Source: Bidens hawaiensis (lineage: Eukaryota > Streptophyta > Magnoliopsida > Asterales > Asteraceae). From it: DNA of 64,000 nucleotides. Location of the stretch: positions 62,001-126,000 of the forward strand of contig JAIQDT010014356.1 of NCBI GenBank assembly GCA_021521415.1. The letters are read 5' to 3'. How positions within the stretch are numbered: position 1 is the stretch's first letter; each line of letters starts with the position of its first letter. Positions 55,136 to 64,000 of this stretch are shown piece by piece. The notes under the pieces are model-generated. The model was not told the origin of the DNA, searched no databases, and was given only the letters and a program-made list of their open reading frames with translations. A program made the translations under genes and the position numbers.

Positions 55136-57427
55136 TCATTCAAACTTGAATGAAAATGGAGTTCTAACGCTATACTTACCACTTTCATCTACCCACGTCA
55201 TATGCCCTTGCCCGTACAGACCTCTCTCCTTGTCCTTAACATCTCGACTAAACGTCACCTCGTATGTTCTCTTTTGGTGTAACTCTGTGAAGCTCATGAC
55301 GTCCTCTACTTTTTGAACCACAAACTTAATACTTACACCCTTTGGCACAGCAACGTCCTTGATGCTGTAACCCGAGTCTGGCAAACCAATATTACTCACA
55401 TCCTCATCATTATGAACCACAACCTTAATACTTACACCCTCTGGTACAGAAACGTCCTTGATGCTATACCTTGAGTTTGCCAAACCAACATTAGTCACTG
55501 TCCTTGAGTATGTTTTGCGATCACCTCTTTTAAGAGACACCGCGAAAGAAGGATAATTTAGCTGGGCCTCCGGGATGGTCTTTGAGCAATTAGCATTCTT
55601 TCTAACGATGATTTCAATTTGTTTGGACGTATAGCCTAACCCACAAAGATAAGGAATGTAGTCCTCAGGTTGGATGTCAAATACAAGGCCTGGCTCATGG
55701 GCTTTTGGTGGGTTCACGTGACCAGAGCCGATGGCGAATACGTCAGCAGGAAGACCTCTTTCGTCTACAATGGGCTCTCCTTTTCGGTTTACTTGACTGG
55801 CAGTGGTCATTATTGCAGACTTGATGGCTGCAGGAGACCATTCTGGATGCGCGCTTTTGAGCAACGCGCTTATGCCTGCAAGATGAGGACAAGACATTGA
55901 TGTGCCTGCTATGACGTGAAATGTTGCTTTTGTTCCTGTTTTGTTGTCAACCGATTGATGCCATGCTGCAAGAATGTCCATACCCGGTCCTGTAACGTCT
56001 GGCTTTAGGATACCAGGACTTGCACGGTTAGGCCCTCTTGAAGAGAAAGAAGTCATCTGTGGATCTGATTTCAACCCAACCACAGTTCCACCACAACGGA
56101 TAGTGGCAACAGGAGAAGAAGTTGAGTTCAGATACTTCTTAATCTCAACCCCTTCTTTGTAACCAACATTTGATGCAAGTATAACATGAGCTTCTGCCAT
56201 TATACTCTGACCATGAACATTGCCATTAGCCATAATCATGGCAACTCCCCCTGCATCCTTAACTACCGTTCCGTTGGAAGTCGTATCAAAATCTTTCCCA
56301 TGATCACACAACACTACCTTCCCCTTGACATCAATGTGATCCAGTGATGCTTTTTTGCACCATGCTCCGTAAACAAGAGGCCGAAGCTTCTGGTCGCAAT
56401 CACTTGGTTGGTACAAGGATTCACCGTGAAATTTCTTCTTGTTTCCAAGAACAACTGTTGTCCTGAACCTTCTATTAATTGTACTGGCCCCAACTGTAAG
56501 GATCCATGGGGCCTCATTGACTAACGATGCACTCTTCGGCCCATAATTACCTGCTGAACAACTCACGAAGATACCTTTCTGCATGGCGCTGAAGGCGCCA
56601 ATTGCTAGACTATCACTATAAAAGGACGAGGAATTCGGAGCAAGCGAAAGAGACATAACATTAACTCCGTCTTCAATAGCTGCATCCATGCCTGCCAAGA
56701 TGGTATCGTCCGTAAAAATCTTGTTGTACGAACCTACTTTATACATGGCCACGTGTGCTAGTGGTGCCATCCCACTAGCAGTGCCATTCCCCAATCCGAA
56801 TACGTTTGCATTGTCTACAAAGTTCCCTGCAGCGGTACTTGAAGTGTGTGTCCCGTGGCCGTCATTATCTATCGGCGAAAGTCCCCTCATAAAGTTTCTT
56901 ATTCCGATAAGCTTGTTATTACACCCCGCCACTTCACATTTACCCTTCCATGTTGATGGTAGAGGGGGGACCCCATGGTCATCAAAAGAAGGATGCCCGG
57001 GAGTAATTCCAGTGTCGAAAACACCAATTATGATTCCCTTTCCATGGTTTGAGTCTCTCCATAAACCTGAGTTTTGGCGCAAGCCCAGAATGTAAGGTGT
57101 ACGAGTTGTGTGTAACTGATACACACTTTGAGGGCTTACGGATAAAACTCCACTCAAACGCTCCATCAACTCTGCTTGATCTGCTGTCATTTTAGCAGCA
57201 AATCCTGTAATCACGTGACGGTATGTGAAAACCATCTCTGGCATTTCGTTTGATCGTGCGGCTACTTTTGACAGAACCGAGTTATACCATTCTTCATTGT
57301 TGAGCACCTGGCCTTCGGGTGAACTTAAGTGAACAATGTAGGTTTTGAGGTCAGTGGCTTTGGTAGGAAACACATTGAAAAAGGCTGTGCAAGTGAGAAC
57401 TAACACAAAACCAATTGTTGGCGACAT
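55136..57427 (-). CDS. Subtilisin-like serine protease (plant subtilase, SBT1-type)
   Basis: Intronless secreted protease. I prefer the ATG at 57427 because MSPTIGFVLVLTCTAFFNVF is a clean signal peptide; an in-frame ATG at 57469 would add 14 residues. Numbered from 57427: I9 propeptide about 28-110 (YIVHLSS, YRHVITGFAAKMT), catalytic Asp138 (FDTGITPG), His192 (GHGTHTSS), oxyanion Asn294 (SAGNYGP), Ser510 (GTSMSCPHLAG), a protease-associated domain inserted about 350-450, and a C-terminal fibronectin-like domain. All catalytic residues are present and the length (763) is normal. The fibronectin-like domain has an internal tandem duplication. A TATATAG box lies near 57494 on the minus strand. 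These enzymes act in the cell wall on protein or peptide substrates; this one's substrate cannot be told. Confidence 0.93.
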   Translation of the reverse strand: MSPTIGFVLVLTCTAFFNVFPTKATDLKTYIVHLSSPEGQVLNNEEWYNSVLSKVAARSNEMPEMVFTYRHVITGFAAKMTADQAELMERLSGVLSVSPQSVYQLHTTRTPYILGLRQNSGLWRDSNHGKGIIIGVFDTGITPGHPSFDDHGVPPLPSTWKGKCEVAGCNNKLIGIRNFMRGLSPIDNDGHGTHTSSTAAGNFVDNANVFGLGNGTASGMAPLAHVAMYKVGSYNKIFTDDTILAGMDAAIEDGVNVMSLSLAPNSSSFYSDSLAIGAFSAMQKGIFVSCSAGNYGPKSASLVNEAPWILTVGASTINRRFRTTVVLGNKKKFHGESLYQPSDCDQKLRPLVYGAWCKKASLDHIDVKGKVVLCDHGKDFDTTSNGTVVKDAGGVAMIMANGNVHGQSIMAEAHVILASNVGYKEGVEIKKYLNSTSSPVATIRCGGTVVGLKSDPQMTSFSSRGPNRASPGILKPDVTGPGMDILAAWHQSVDNKTGTKATFHVIAGTSMSCPHLAGISALLKSAHPEWSPAAIKSAIMTTASQVNRKGEPIVDERGLPADVFAIGSGHVNPPKAHEPGLVFDIQPEDYIPYLCGLGYTSKQIEIIVRKNANCSKTIPEAQLNYPSFAVSLKRGDRKTYSRTVTNVGLANSRYSIKDVSVPEGVSIKVVVHNDEDVSNIGLPDSGYSIKDVAVPKGVSIKFVVQKVEDVMSFTELHQKRTYEVTFSRDVKDKERGLYGQGHMTWVDESGKYSVRTPFSFKFE
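55299..55505 (-). repeat. Duplicated ~35-codon unit in the subtilase C-terminal domain
   Basis: VTNVGLANSRYSIKDVSVPE followed by GVSIKVVVHNDED is followed directly by VSNIGLPDSGYSIKDVAVPK and GVSIKFVVQKVED. The unit is present once in typical subtilases. The duplication keeps the frame. Confidence 0.85.
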
Positions 57428-57469
57428 TTTGTATCCCTGGCTAGTTATGATTTGGTGGATATATGTCAC

Positions 57470-58034
57470 GGGCTACTCCTAATGTGTATCTATATATCAC
57501 TGAGGGATACATCCATAGAAGAGAGGGGAGCTTAGTTTGTAATCACCATCGAGTGAATATGGCATTATTCTTTAGGAATAAGCTTCTAACAAGCAACTTC
57601 ACTTTTATCGCTACTTATAAACACATAATATAGTGTATTATGCTCTCACTTAACTGGCTAAAATTAGAAAAGTAATTTTCATATTGCTATGTTTGCCTTC
57701 GTTTCTACACGTTTCCCTCAAGGCTTAAACCCACTGAAAGTTACTTAAGGTTTAAACCCAATGAAAGTTACTTTTCGTAGTGCTATATCTTTCTTTAAAG
57801 AGAAGGAAAATTAATTTATCACCAACACATTTATTATTTTTTTAGGATTATCCTTAATTCCTTAGTTAATTAGCAAGTTGTCGTCATTCTCTTTTTGGTG
57901 TTTAGTAAGCTATCACTTTCTTTTCCAGCTTTGAGTTTGTTTTGTGCAGAATCTTGGCCAGTTAGAATCGCATGTAGTCTTTGCTATTACTGAAGGTTTT
58001 GGCCGTCTACAAGTTTGTTTATAATAAAACGAAA
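57470..58034. promoter_or_regulatory. Upstream region of the subtilase
   Basis: A TATATAG-type box at about 57490-57496 (minus). A short direct repeat AAACCCA.TGAAAGTTACTT occurs at 57727 and 57754. No other feature seen. Confidence 0.4.
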
Positions 58035-58905
58035 GGGCCGGGGCGGATCTACTCACATAGTTGCGGGTTCACCGGAACCCATTGAGTTTCGGATTTTATA
58101 TAGAACACCTATATAAAATAGGAAAGTGAACCCATATATAAACTGTGAGTGAATTCATAATCAAATTGAAACTGAAGTCTAGTGGTAACCACTTTGCTTT
58201 TCTATGGTAAAAACCTGGGTTCGATTCTCTATTTAAGCAATTTTGTTTTCCTTTTTTCATAAACATATATATATACCTTCAACATATGCAGCTTGGAACC
58301 TCAATAGTTTACATGTATTTTTCCGTCATTCAATGTAGTTTTTATAACCTATGCCTTGGTAAGTGTTATAGCCATCTATCCTTTTTAAGAAAATATGTTA
58401 ACTATCCTTGTATCAGAATACAGTTATATATATAACTTGTATTTGAATGCTAAAGCTTAACAATTGTATTGAAGACAAATTAAGTTTTTCCATCAAACAT
58501 GGATTTTTGATAGATACCCTACGGGTTTTGAGTCGGGCATACCCGAGGGGCATATTTATTAAACTAACGAGTCTACCCGGAACCTGCGAGTATACCCGAC
58601 AAATACCCGATGAGTTATGCTCAGGATATGGGACGGACTTTAATAATAGGGTATGGGGTCGAGAATACCTAAACTCGTCTCAAACCCGACCCATTGTCAT
58701 TTCTAAAAACACGAGCCTTGTTTCTAAGTATTTATATTTTCTAATGACGATGTATTTTTTATTATTGTATCGTACTTTTATTATGTGATAAACCTTAACT
58801 GACCCAAACCGTCGAATCAGCCCGAACTTTTCATGTTCGGTTCTATATCATTGGAGCATCTAAAACAGTGAACCCATTGAATAAAAATCCTGGATCCGCC
58901 ACTGC
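58035..58905. mobile_element. MITE-like element with GGCGGATC ends
   Basis: Left GGGGCGGATCTA and right TGGATCCGCCACTG are inverted. Within it CTAGTGGTAACCACTTTGC and TGGGTTCGATTCTC (58170-58225) look like A and B boxes of a SINE or tRNA-derived unit, so nesting is possible. No clear target duplication. Confidence 0.45.
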
Positions 58906-60197
58906 ACCACGTGCTCATTGTGGTCTTCGTGTGGTTATATTTTTGGTCCTGACGTAAAGATTATGTAAATTAACGAACAAAGTATTCATTGGTTATGTTA
59001 TATGTTGAGATATGAATCACAATGTAATGCTATTCTAATATGGTTACTCAGTGATAAAAGTCAACGAAAGTCAATGGTAATAGTCAACAGCGGTCAAGTG
59101 TAGCTGTTCTCAAGTTTGTTCATTAGCGACACATTGTTACAATTCAGTAATCTTTTATACTCTCTTTTTGTAATCGTTTGAAGGATTCGAGTAATCGTTT
59201 GAAATATTAGTTTATTTTGTTCTTTTAATCTGATTGTTCATTATATTTTGATTCAATTCCGTGATTAGCAATAACATCTTATGGCCTGCTTTGTCACTAG
59301 TTAGAAAATAAGGCTGGATTTTGATGATTAATTAAATGAATGGTAATTTATTAGATGTGTATGTTGAGAAAATGGACTTATGCCTAAAAGAGGTAAAAAT
59401 GGGTAAGAGGTTGAGATGTCATTTTGGTGAAACAAACATACTTAACGTTCAGAGGTAGCTATGATTAATACTTAGTGGCAACCTCTTAATGAGCATTGAT
59501 CAATCAAAACATCTGAATAGTATATTAATATTATAATGTAATAAATAAAATAAAATTTAGGATATCTGCTTTAGCTTCTTGGAATGCAGGTATTAAATTC
59601 GTATGGATTTTGAATTGCAAAGCAGAGTTTACAATTAATCTTGAATGATCGAATATAACGATTAGTATCATTTAATTTTGTGATTTTGGGAATGCATTGA
59701 ATCAAATTACACAGTTCTACATTGTATTTAATGGATGCATAAGTATGCACCTTTTCATCTTTGGCTTCATAACTTATTTTCTCGTTTCGTTTCGGTTATT
59801 TCAGTTTAGCTTTTTCAGTTTCTGATTCAATCCAAAACTTGTGATAATCTACATGTTATGTTATATATTATAACCCTAGATATAAGTATGTATGTATATA
59901 TAGCCTGTAAATATAACTTCCGAGTTAAGCTACAGCTGCAGCTTCAGACTCACATTCACACTCCTAATTCTTACCTAAGTAACATCAATTCTCATTTCAC
60001 AGTCAAAACTTTTACAGTATCTTGTAGAATCCATCTTCCTTTGTATAATAAATAAATAAATAAACGAACAGATCGATACTTAACCGTTGATCGATATACC
60101 TTCAAGTTTATTAGCTCAAATTTAGCATCTACTCTTGTATTATGATTCAGTATCAATCAAAGAACTTAACTTATGTAACTTGAGACCGCATACTCAC
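58906..60197. other. Intergenic DNA between the subtilase and PPR loci
   Basis: No gene seen. Contains copy 2 of the flanking duplicate (59570-59745). Confidence 0.4.
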
Positions 60198-60539
60198 TCA
60201 ACCTCTATTATGTGACAACGGCTGATAATCATGATCATGATGATGGAAGATGTTTTCATCAGATAATCCAAATATACTTTCCAATATCAAATTTATATCT
60301 TCGATTTTGAAATGCGAATCATCAGCAGAATAAAACTGATGAACTTGATTATCAACTTCAATCCAACTACAGCCCGGTATCTTATGAGCCTTCTTCTCCT
60401 TCAATGATTTCCTTACTGCCCTTGCCATATCCCATTCACCTATTGCCCCATAGATATTAGCCAACATCGTCCCGTACCCACCGTTGTTTGGATCGATTTC
60501 AATTAGTTTCTTGACTGCAATTTCAGCCAAGTCCATTCG
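60198..60539 (-). pseudogene. PPR protein 3' end (E/E+ motifs), cut by element C
   Basis: The minus frame ending at 60198 reads DLAEIAVKKLIEIDPNNGGY, then LANIYGAIGEWDMARAVRKS and KIPGCSWIEVDNQVHQFYSADDSH, the E and E+ motifs at the C-terminus of PLS-type pentatricopeptide repeat proteins, which act in organelle RNA editing. The frame runs directly into the LTR at 60540, so the upstream part, with the PPR repeats, should lie beyond element C outside the window. The visible Met is internal. The locus is disrupted unless read-through is tolerated. Confidence 0.85.
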
Positions 60540-61990
60540 TGTAACACCCCGACCGATGGCGGATTATACATCGGAGCGCCACGTATTGTTTCATTACTCG
60601 CGACACTATTTGGGTGTCAATATTTATTAATACACTTCATTGCGCACGCGCAGGACACGACATAAAGTAACATAAATCATATTATAACTCAAAATATTCA
60701 AATAACATAAACTTGTCTTGTTACATTTTAAACTAGGTCCAAAAGAAAAGAAAACATCCTATGTGTCCTCAAGCTTCCAGAAACAGCTACAGCAAACCTG
60801 AACATGTGTTAAAATAAAACGTCAACACTTGCGTGTCGGTGAGAAATCAAGTTTAATAGATATAAATAGATAATAATAAATCTGCACGCAACATGTGTAA
60901 ATCTGGTGTTTAACAAGGGTGTAATCAGATTGTGATCAAGCCTAAATAGATCATAGCTCATAGTTCAATCCGTGCTCCCAATTGAGCACAAAAACAAGAA
61001 ATCATCTGTGCACGTGTAAACAAAAGAAAACCGTAAACGATAGGTCTCCCGTGTTCATCTAATGGATCCATGAAAACTTCGGAATAGGCCGAACAAAGCG
61101 GTTAATGATTCACACATACAAATAAACAGCCAAGTAAACGTCCCTACACATGGGATACTGCGCGACTAAAGTTCATAAACAAGTTTAAGACTCAAGTTTG
61201 TACGAACACATGAACATCCCAAAACGTTAAAAATAAAAAGGGATTAGGTACGAGATTACTCACCTGAAAAAGGTGTGTTGAAAGGTAAAGCAAGAACCAA
61301 CTTTTAAACAAGCACAAGTTAACCTATAAATAAGAGTTTATTGGTTTATCGATTGGTTTTAAGTCTTGAATATATGTAACCATTAGTAATATGTATCTTA
61401 AACAAATTATTATATATATATATTACCGGAAATGCAGGGAGGACAGAGGAGAAAACGGAGGCAAAGAGAGGAGGCGGCTGAGGAACAACGGCAGAGGGCA
61501 AGGAGAAGAGAGCAGAAGAGAGTTTAAGTGTTTGTGTGTGTAGTGTTAAATAACAAGAAAAATAGTATTATTTATAGGGAAACCCTAGGGAACACAATCC
61601 CTTAAAAAGAGGAAAAGATCAAATCAAATCAAGCAAAAGATATTAAAAAGCATAAGAAGCCAAAAGCAAAAGATATCAAAAGATATGGTAGCTGCAGGGG
61701 ACAAGGGAAAAAGGCTGACAGGAACAGAATATAGCAAAGGAGGTGTCAGGTAAAGGTTCTGGAAAAGCAGATCTCAAAAGATAATGTCAGTCACTTTTTC
61801 TGCCAACCAATAGGGTTGGTGCGCATGCTGCGCCGAAAGTGGCTTTTCAGGCATAAGGCAGGTTAGGTCAACAGCACAGAAGATAAGATACAAAGCAAAC
61901 AGGCTGGATAAAACAGAAGAAAAGACTTGAGGTCTAGCGCGAGAAGACTCGAGCGCACGCGCGAGGGCGAAGGCAGACAGAGAACAATCC

Positions 61991-62222
61991 TTAGCGCGCC
62001 GCGGGAAGAACTAAAATCCTTAGCGCGCCGCGGGAAGAACTACCGTTCTTAGCGCGCCGCGGGAAGAACTACCGTTCTTAGCGCGTCGCGGGAAGAACTA
62101 CCGTTCTTAGCGCGCCGCGGGAAGAACTACAATTCTTAGCGCGTCGCGGGAAGAACTAACGTTCTTAGCGCGCTGCGAGAAGAACTACAATTCTTAGCGC
62201 GCTGCGAGAACAGTTCGCCTCG
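61991..62222. repeat. Eight-copy 29-bp tandem repeat in the LTR
   Basis: TTAGCGCGCCGCGGGAAGAA recurs at 61991, 62020, 62049, 62078, 62107, 62136, 62165 and 62194, an exact 29-bp period. The last two units carry CTGCGAGAA. GC content is far above the surroundings. Confidence 0.95.
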
Positions 62223-62371
62223 CGTATCGCAGGAACAACTGGTCTTCACGCAGGCTTCCTTGTAAGGAGTCTGGCGCGTGGAGCTGCGCAGACATCCTTA
62301 GGCGGGAAGAACCAAAGGACAAGCAAGGAGTTAAGAGAAAAAGGGTTTCAAGGCTTAAGGGTTAAGCAAAG

Positions 62372-62455
62372 GGGCGGGACGGCGACAAGAGAGAAGAAGA
62401 GGCGGGACGGCGACAAGAGAGAAAAGAGGCGGGACGGCGACAAGAGAGAAAGAAG
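62372..62455. repeat. Three-copy 27-28-bp repeat in the LTR
   Basis: GGCGGGACGGCGACAAGAGA at 62373, 62401 and 62428. Confidence 0.9.
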
Positions 62456-62652
62456 CGGAAAGAAATTATTATTATTAGTAAGTAATATTAAAATATATAT
62501 ATATATATAATTTATTTAATGTTAAATCTACAAAGATTAATAATAAAATTTTAAATCATAAAAAGAATCGGATTCGAAAACGGGTACCTGGGTCGGGTCG
62601 GATAGGGCAGTTGTCACAGTCTCCCCTACTTTAAGAAATTTCGTCCCGAAAT

Positions 62653-64000
62653 TTATCTCGAAGTAGGATGCGCAGAGAAAAGGTGCGGGTACTTGATCTT
62701 CATCTGATCTTCCCTTTCCCAAGTGAACTCGGCTCCGCGCTTGGACTGCCAACGAACTTTAACAATGGGGATGCGACTGCGCTTGGTTTGCTTTACCTCG
62801 CGATCCATAATCTCAACAGGCTTCTCAACGAAATGCATAGACTCATCAACTTGAACTTCATCAAGTGGTATGTGAAGGTTCTCATCAGCTAGACATTTCT
62901 TGAGATTGGATACATGGAACGTTGGATGCACATTGCTGAGCGCGGGCGGCAGGTCAAGTTTGTAGGCAACTTTTCCTACGCGCGCGAGAATCTTGAACGG
63001 ACCAACATAACGAGGCGCAAGCTTACCTTTCTTCCCGTAGCGGACAACACCCTTCCAGGGCGACACTTTGAGGAGAACAAGATCACCAACTTGAAATTCG
63101 AGAGGCTTCCGCCTGCGATCTGCGTAACTCTTCTGTCGGCTTCTGGCAGTCAGCAGATGATCACGGATCTTGGCGATTTTATCGGTTGTCTCTTGAACTA
63201 GTTCGGGTCCTGTGATTTGAACTTCACCCACTTCGCTCCAACAAATCGGCGAGCGGCACTTTCGACCGTAAAGTGCTTCAAATGGGGCCATACCGATGCT
63301 GGAATGATAGCTGTTATTATAAGAGAACTCGATCAGAGGTAGGTGTGAATCCCAATTACCTCCAAAATCAAGAACACAAGATCGGAGCATATCCTCAAGG
63401 GTTTGGATGGTTCGCTCAGACTGTCCGTCAGTCTGAGGATGATATGCAGTACTCATGTCCAAACGAGTTCCTAACGCAGATTGGAGAGATTTCCAAAAGC
63501 GAGATATAAAACGGCCATCGCGATCGGATATGATGCTCAAAGGAGTACCATGACGGCAGACAATTTCCTTGACATAAAGATGCGCAAGTTGCTCAACACG
63601 GTAAGTTTCACGAATGGGCAGAAAGTGGGCAGATTTGGTCAATCGATCCACTATTACCCAAATGCTATCATGTTTGCTTGCGGTCAAGGGTAACTTGGTG
63701 ATAAAGTCCATTGCTATACTTTCCCATTTCCACGTAGGAATTTCTGGTTGTTCGAGTAAACCAGATGGGCGTTGATGTTCAGCTTTTACCTTAGAACAAG
63801 TCAGGCATTTAGCTACGAACATAGCAATATCCTTTTTCATACCGGGCCACCAATAAGTAATGCGCAAATCCTTGTACATTTTATCAGCGCCAGGATGAAT
63901 GGAATACCGAGTTTTGTGCGCTTCACTCAGTAGGACAGAGCGAAGATTCTCATCATTGGGGATCCAGATGCGATTGAGATAGCAGAGAATTCCACTCAGA
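62653..64000 (-). CDS. pol: Element C pol: integrase with chromodomain-like C-terminus (partial)
   Basis: Open from the window edge to the stop at 62653; the Met at 63879 is internal, since the same frame continues upstream ([20 protein letters not shown]). It has the zinc-binding H..H (just upstream of 63879) and C-x2-C (CLTC), catalytic Asp (AMDFITKLP), Asp (SDRDGRF) and Glu (GQSERTIQ), the [14 protein letters not shown]-terminal block, and a chromodomain-like end ([19 protein letters not shown]). It inserts element DNA into host chromatin; the tail is thought to bias target choice. No lesion in the visible part, so this copy may be young or intact. Confidence 0.92.
   Translation of the reverse strand, partial: LSGILCYLNRIWIPNDENLRSVLLSEAHKTRYSIHPGADKMYKDLRITYWWPGMKKDIAMFVAKCLTCSKVKAEHQRPSGLLEQPEIPTWKWESIAMDFITKLPLTASKHDSIWVIVDRLTKSAHFLPIRETYRVEQLAHLYVKEIVCRHGTPLSIISDRDGRFISRFWKSLQSALGTRLDMSTAYHPQTDGQSERTIQTLEDMLRSCVLDFGGNWDSHLPLIEFSYNNSYHSSIGMAPFEALYGRKCRSPICWSEVGEVQITGPELVQETTDKIAKIRDHLLTARSRQKSYADRRRKPLEFQVGDLVLLKVSPWKGVVRYGKKGKLAPRYVGPFKILARVGKVAYKLDLPPALSNVHPTFHVSNLKKCLADENLHIPLDEVQVDESMHFVEKPVEIMDREVKQTKRSRIPIVKVRWQSKRGAEFTWEREDQMKIKYPHLFSAHPTSR

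Larger units (their letters stand above)
60540..62616 (-). repeat. Element C 3' LTR
   Basis: 2077 bp, from TGTAACACCCC to GGGCAGTTGTCA. Includes two short GC-rich tandem arrays. Confidence 0.8.
60540..64000 (-). mobile_element. Element C: Ty3/gypsy chromovirus (Tekay/Del type), partial
   Basis: A 3' LTR (60540-62616), a polypurine tract AAAGTAGGGGAGACTG on the minus strand and pol running off the right edge. Integrase with a chromodomain-like tail and a 2-kb LTR fit the Tekay clade. Inserted in the PPR coding sequence. ATTCG at 60535-60539 would be the target duplication, but the other side is outside the window. Confidence 0.85.

Noticed and set aside
55670..57095. Plus-strand ORFs within the subtilase
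   Set aside because: Antisense shadows of the conserved protease frame.
61991..62222. CRISPR-like 29-bp repeats
   Set aside because: No spacers; a head-to-tail minisatellite in an LTR.

Overview
This is a window of a eudicot nuclear genome. It is AT-rich and intron-bearing, and most of it is transposable elements. TE types and gene families suggest Asteraceae, but that is an inference; no marker fixes the species. I count four host loci. (1) 1-1773, minus: a plant NT-C2 (EEIG1/EHBP1-type) coiled-coil protein, broken by three single-base indels and cut by the left edge. (2) 35009-47672, plus: a complete four-exon DUF3537 (gustatory-receptor-like, seven-membrane-span) gene. (3) 55136-57469, minus: an intact intronless subtilase. 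(4) 60198-60539, minus: the 3' end of a PPR gene cut by a retrotransposon.

Layout. 0-7 kb holds the NT-C2 locus with two hAT-type MITEs, a duplicated leader intron, a small Helitron, a Tourist-like MITE and a SINE-like unit. 7166-19169 is a full-length Ty3/gypsy Tat-lineage element (element A) with 5-bp target duplications AACAC and LTRs about 3-4% diverged by eye; its genes are decayed. 19-35 kb is gene-poor and full of small DNA transposons: two related long-TIR elements with perfect 10-bp target duplications and a CATTGTGTCTTTTCG minisatellite inside, a Helitron of about 4.6 kb with a PIF/Harbinger MITE in its 5' tip, other Helitron ends, a second Harbinger MITE and a foldback element. 35-47.7 kb is the DUF3537 gene. 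Its first intron carries a mitochondrial-DNA mosaic (nad7 next to inverted cox1). Its second intron carries a very young Tat element (element B, 37326-46670, TSD TTTAT, LTRs differing by 2 substitutions and 1 indel). 47.7-54.1 kb contains a decayed autonomous Helitron (RPA-like and helicase remnants). 54.1-60.2 kb holds the subtilase between duplicated flanks. 60.5-64 kb is a Tekay-type chromovirus (element C) running off the right edge.

The most interesting system is in the two Tat elements. Each carries gag/pol on the minus strand and a separate five-exon gene on the opposite strand, with its own TATA box, a Transposase_28 (PF04195-like) domain and a long coiled coil. In element A this gene and gag-pol are both damaged. 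Element B has lost protease, RT, RNase H and integrase, but keeps an open gag and a nearly intact antisense gene, and it moved very recently. The antisense gene is flanked by tandem arrays (about 97 bp and about 150 bp) that are single-copy in A. In B it lies in the same orientation as the host gene, as a gene nested in its intron.
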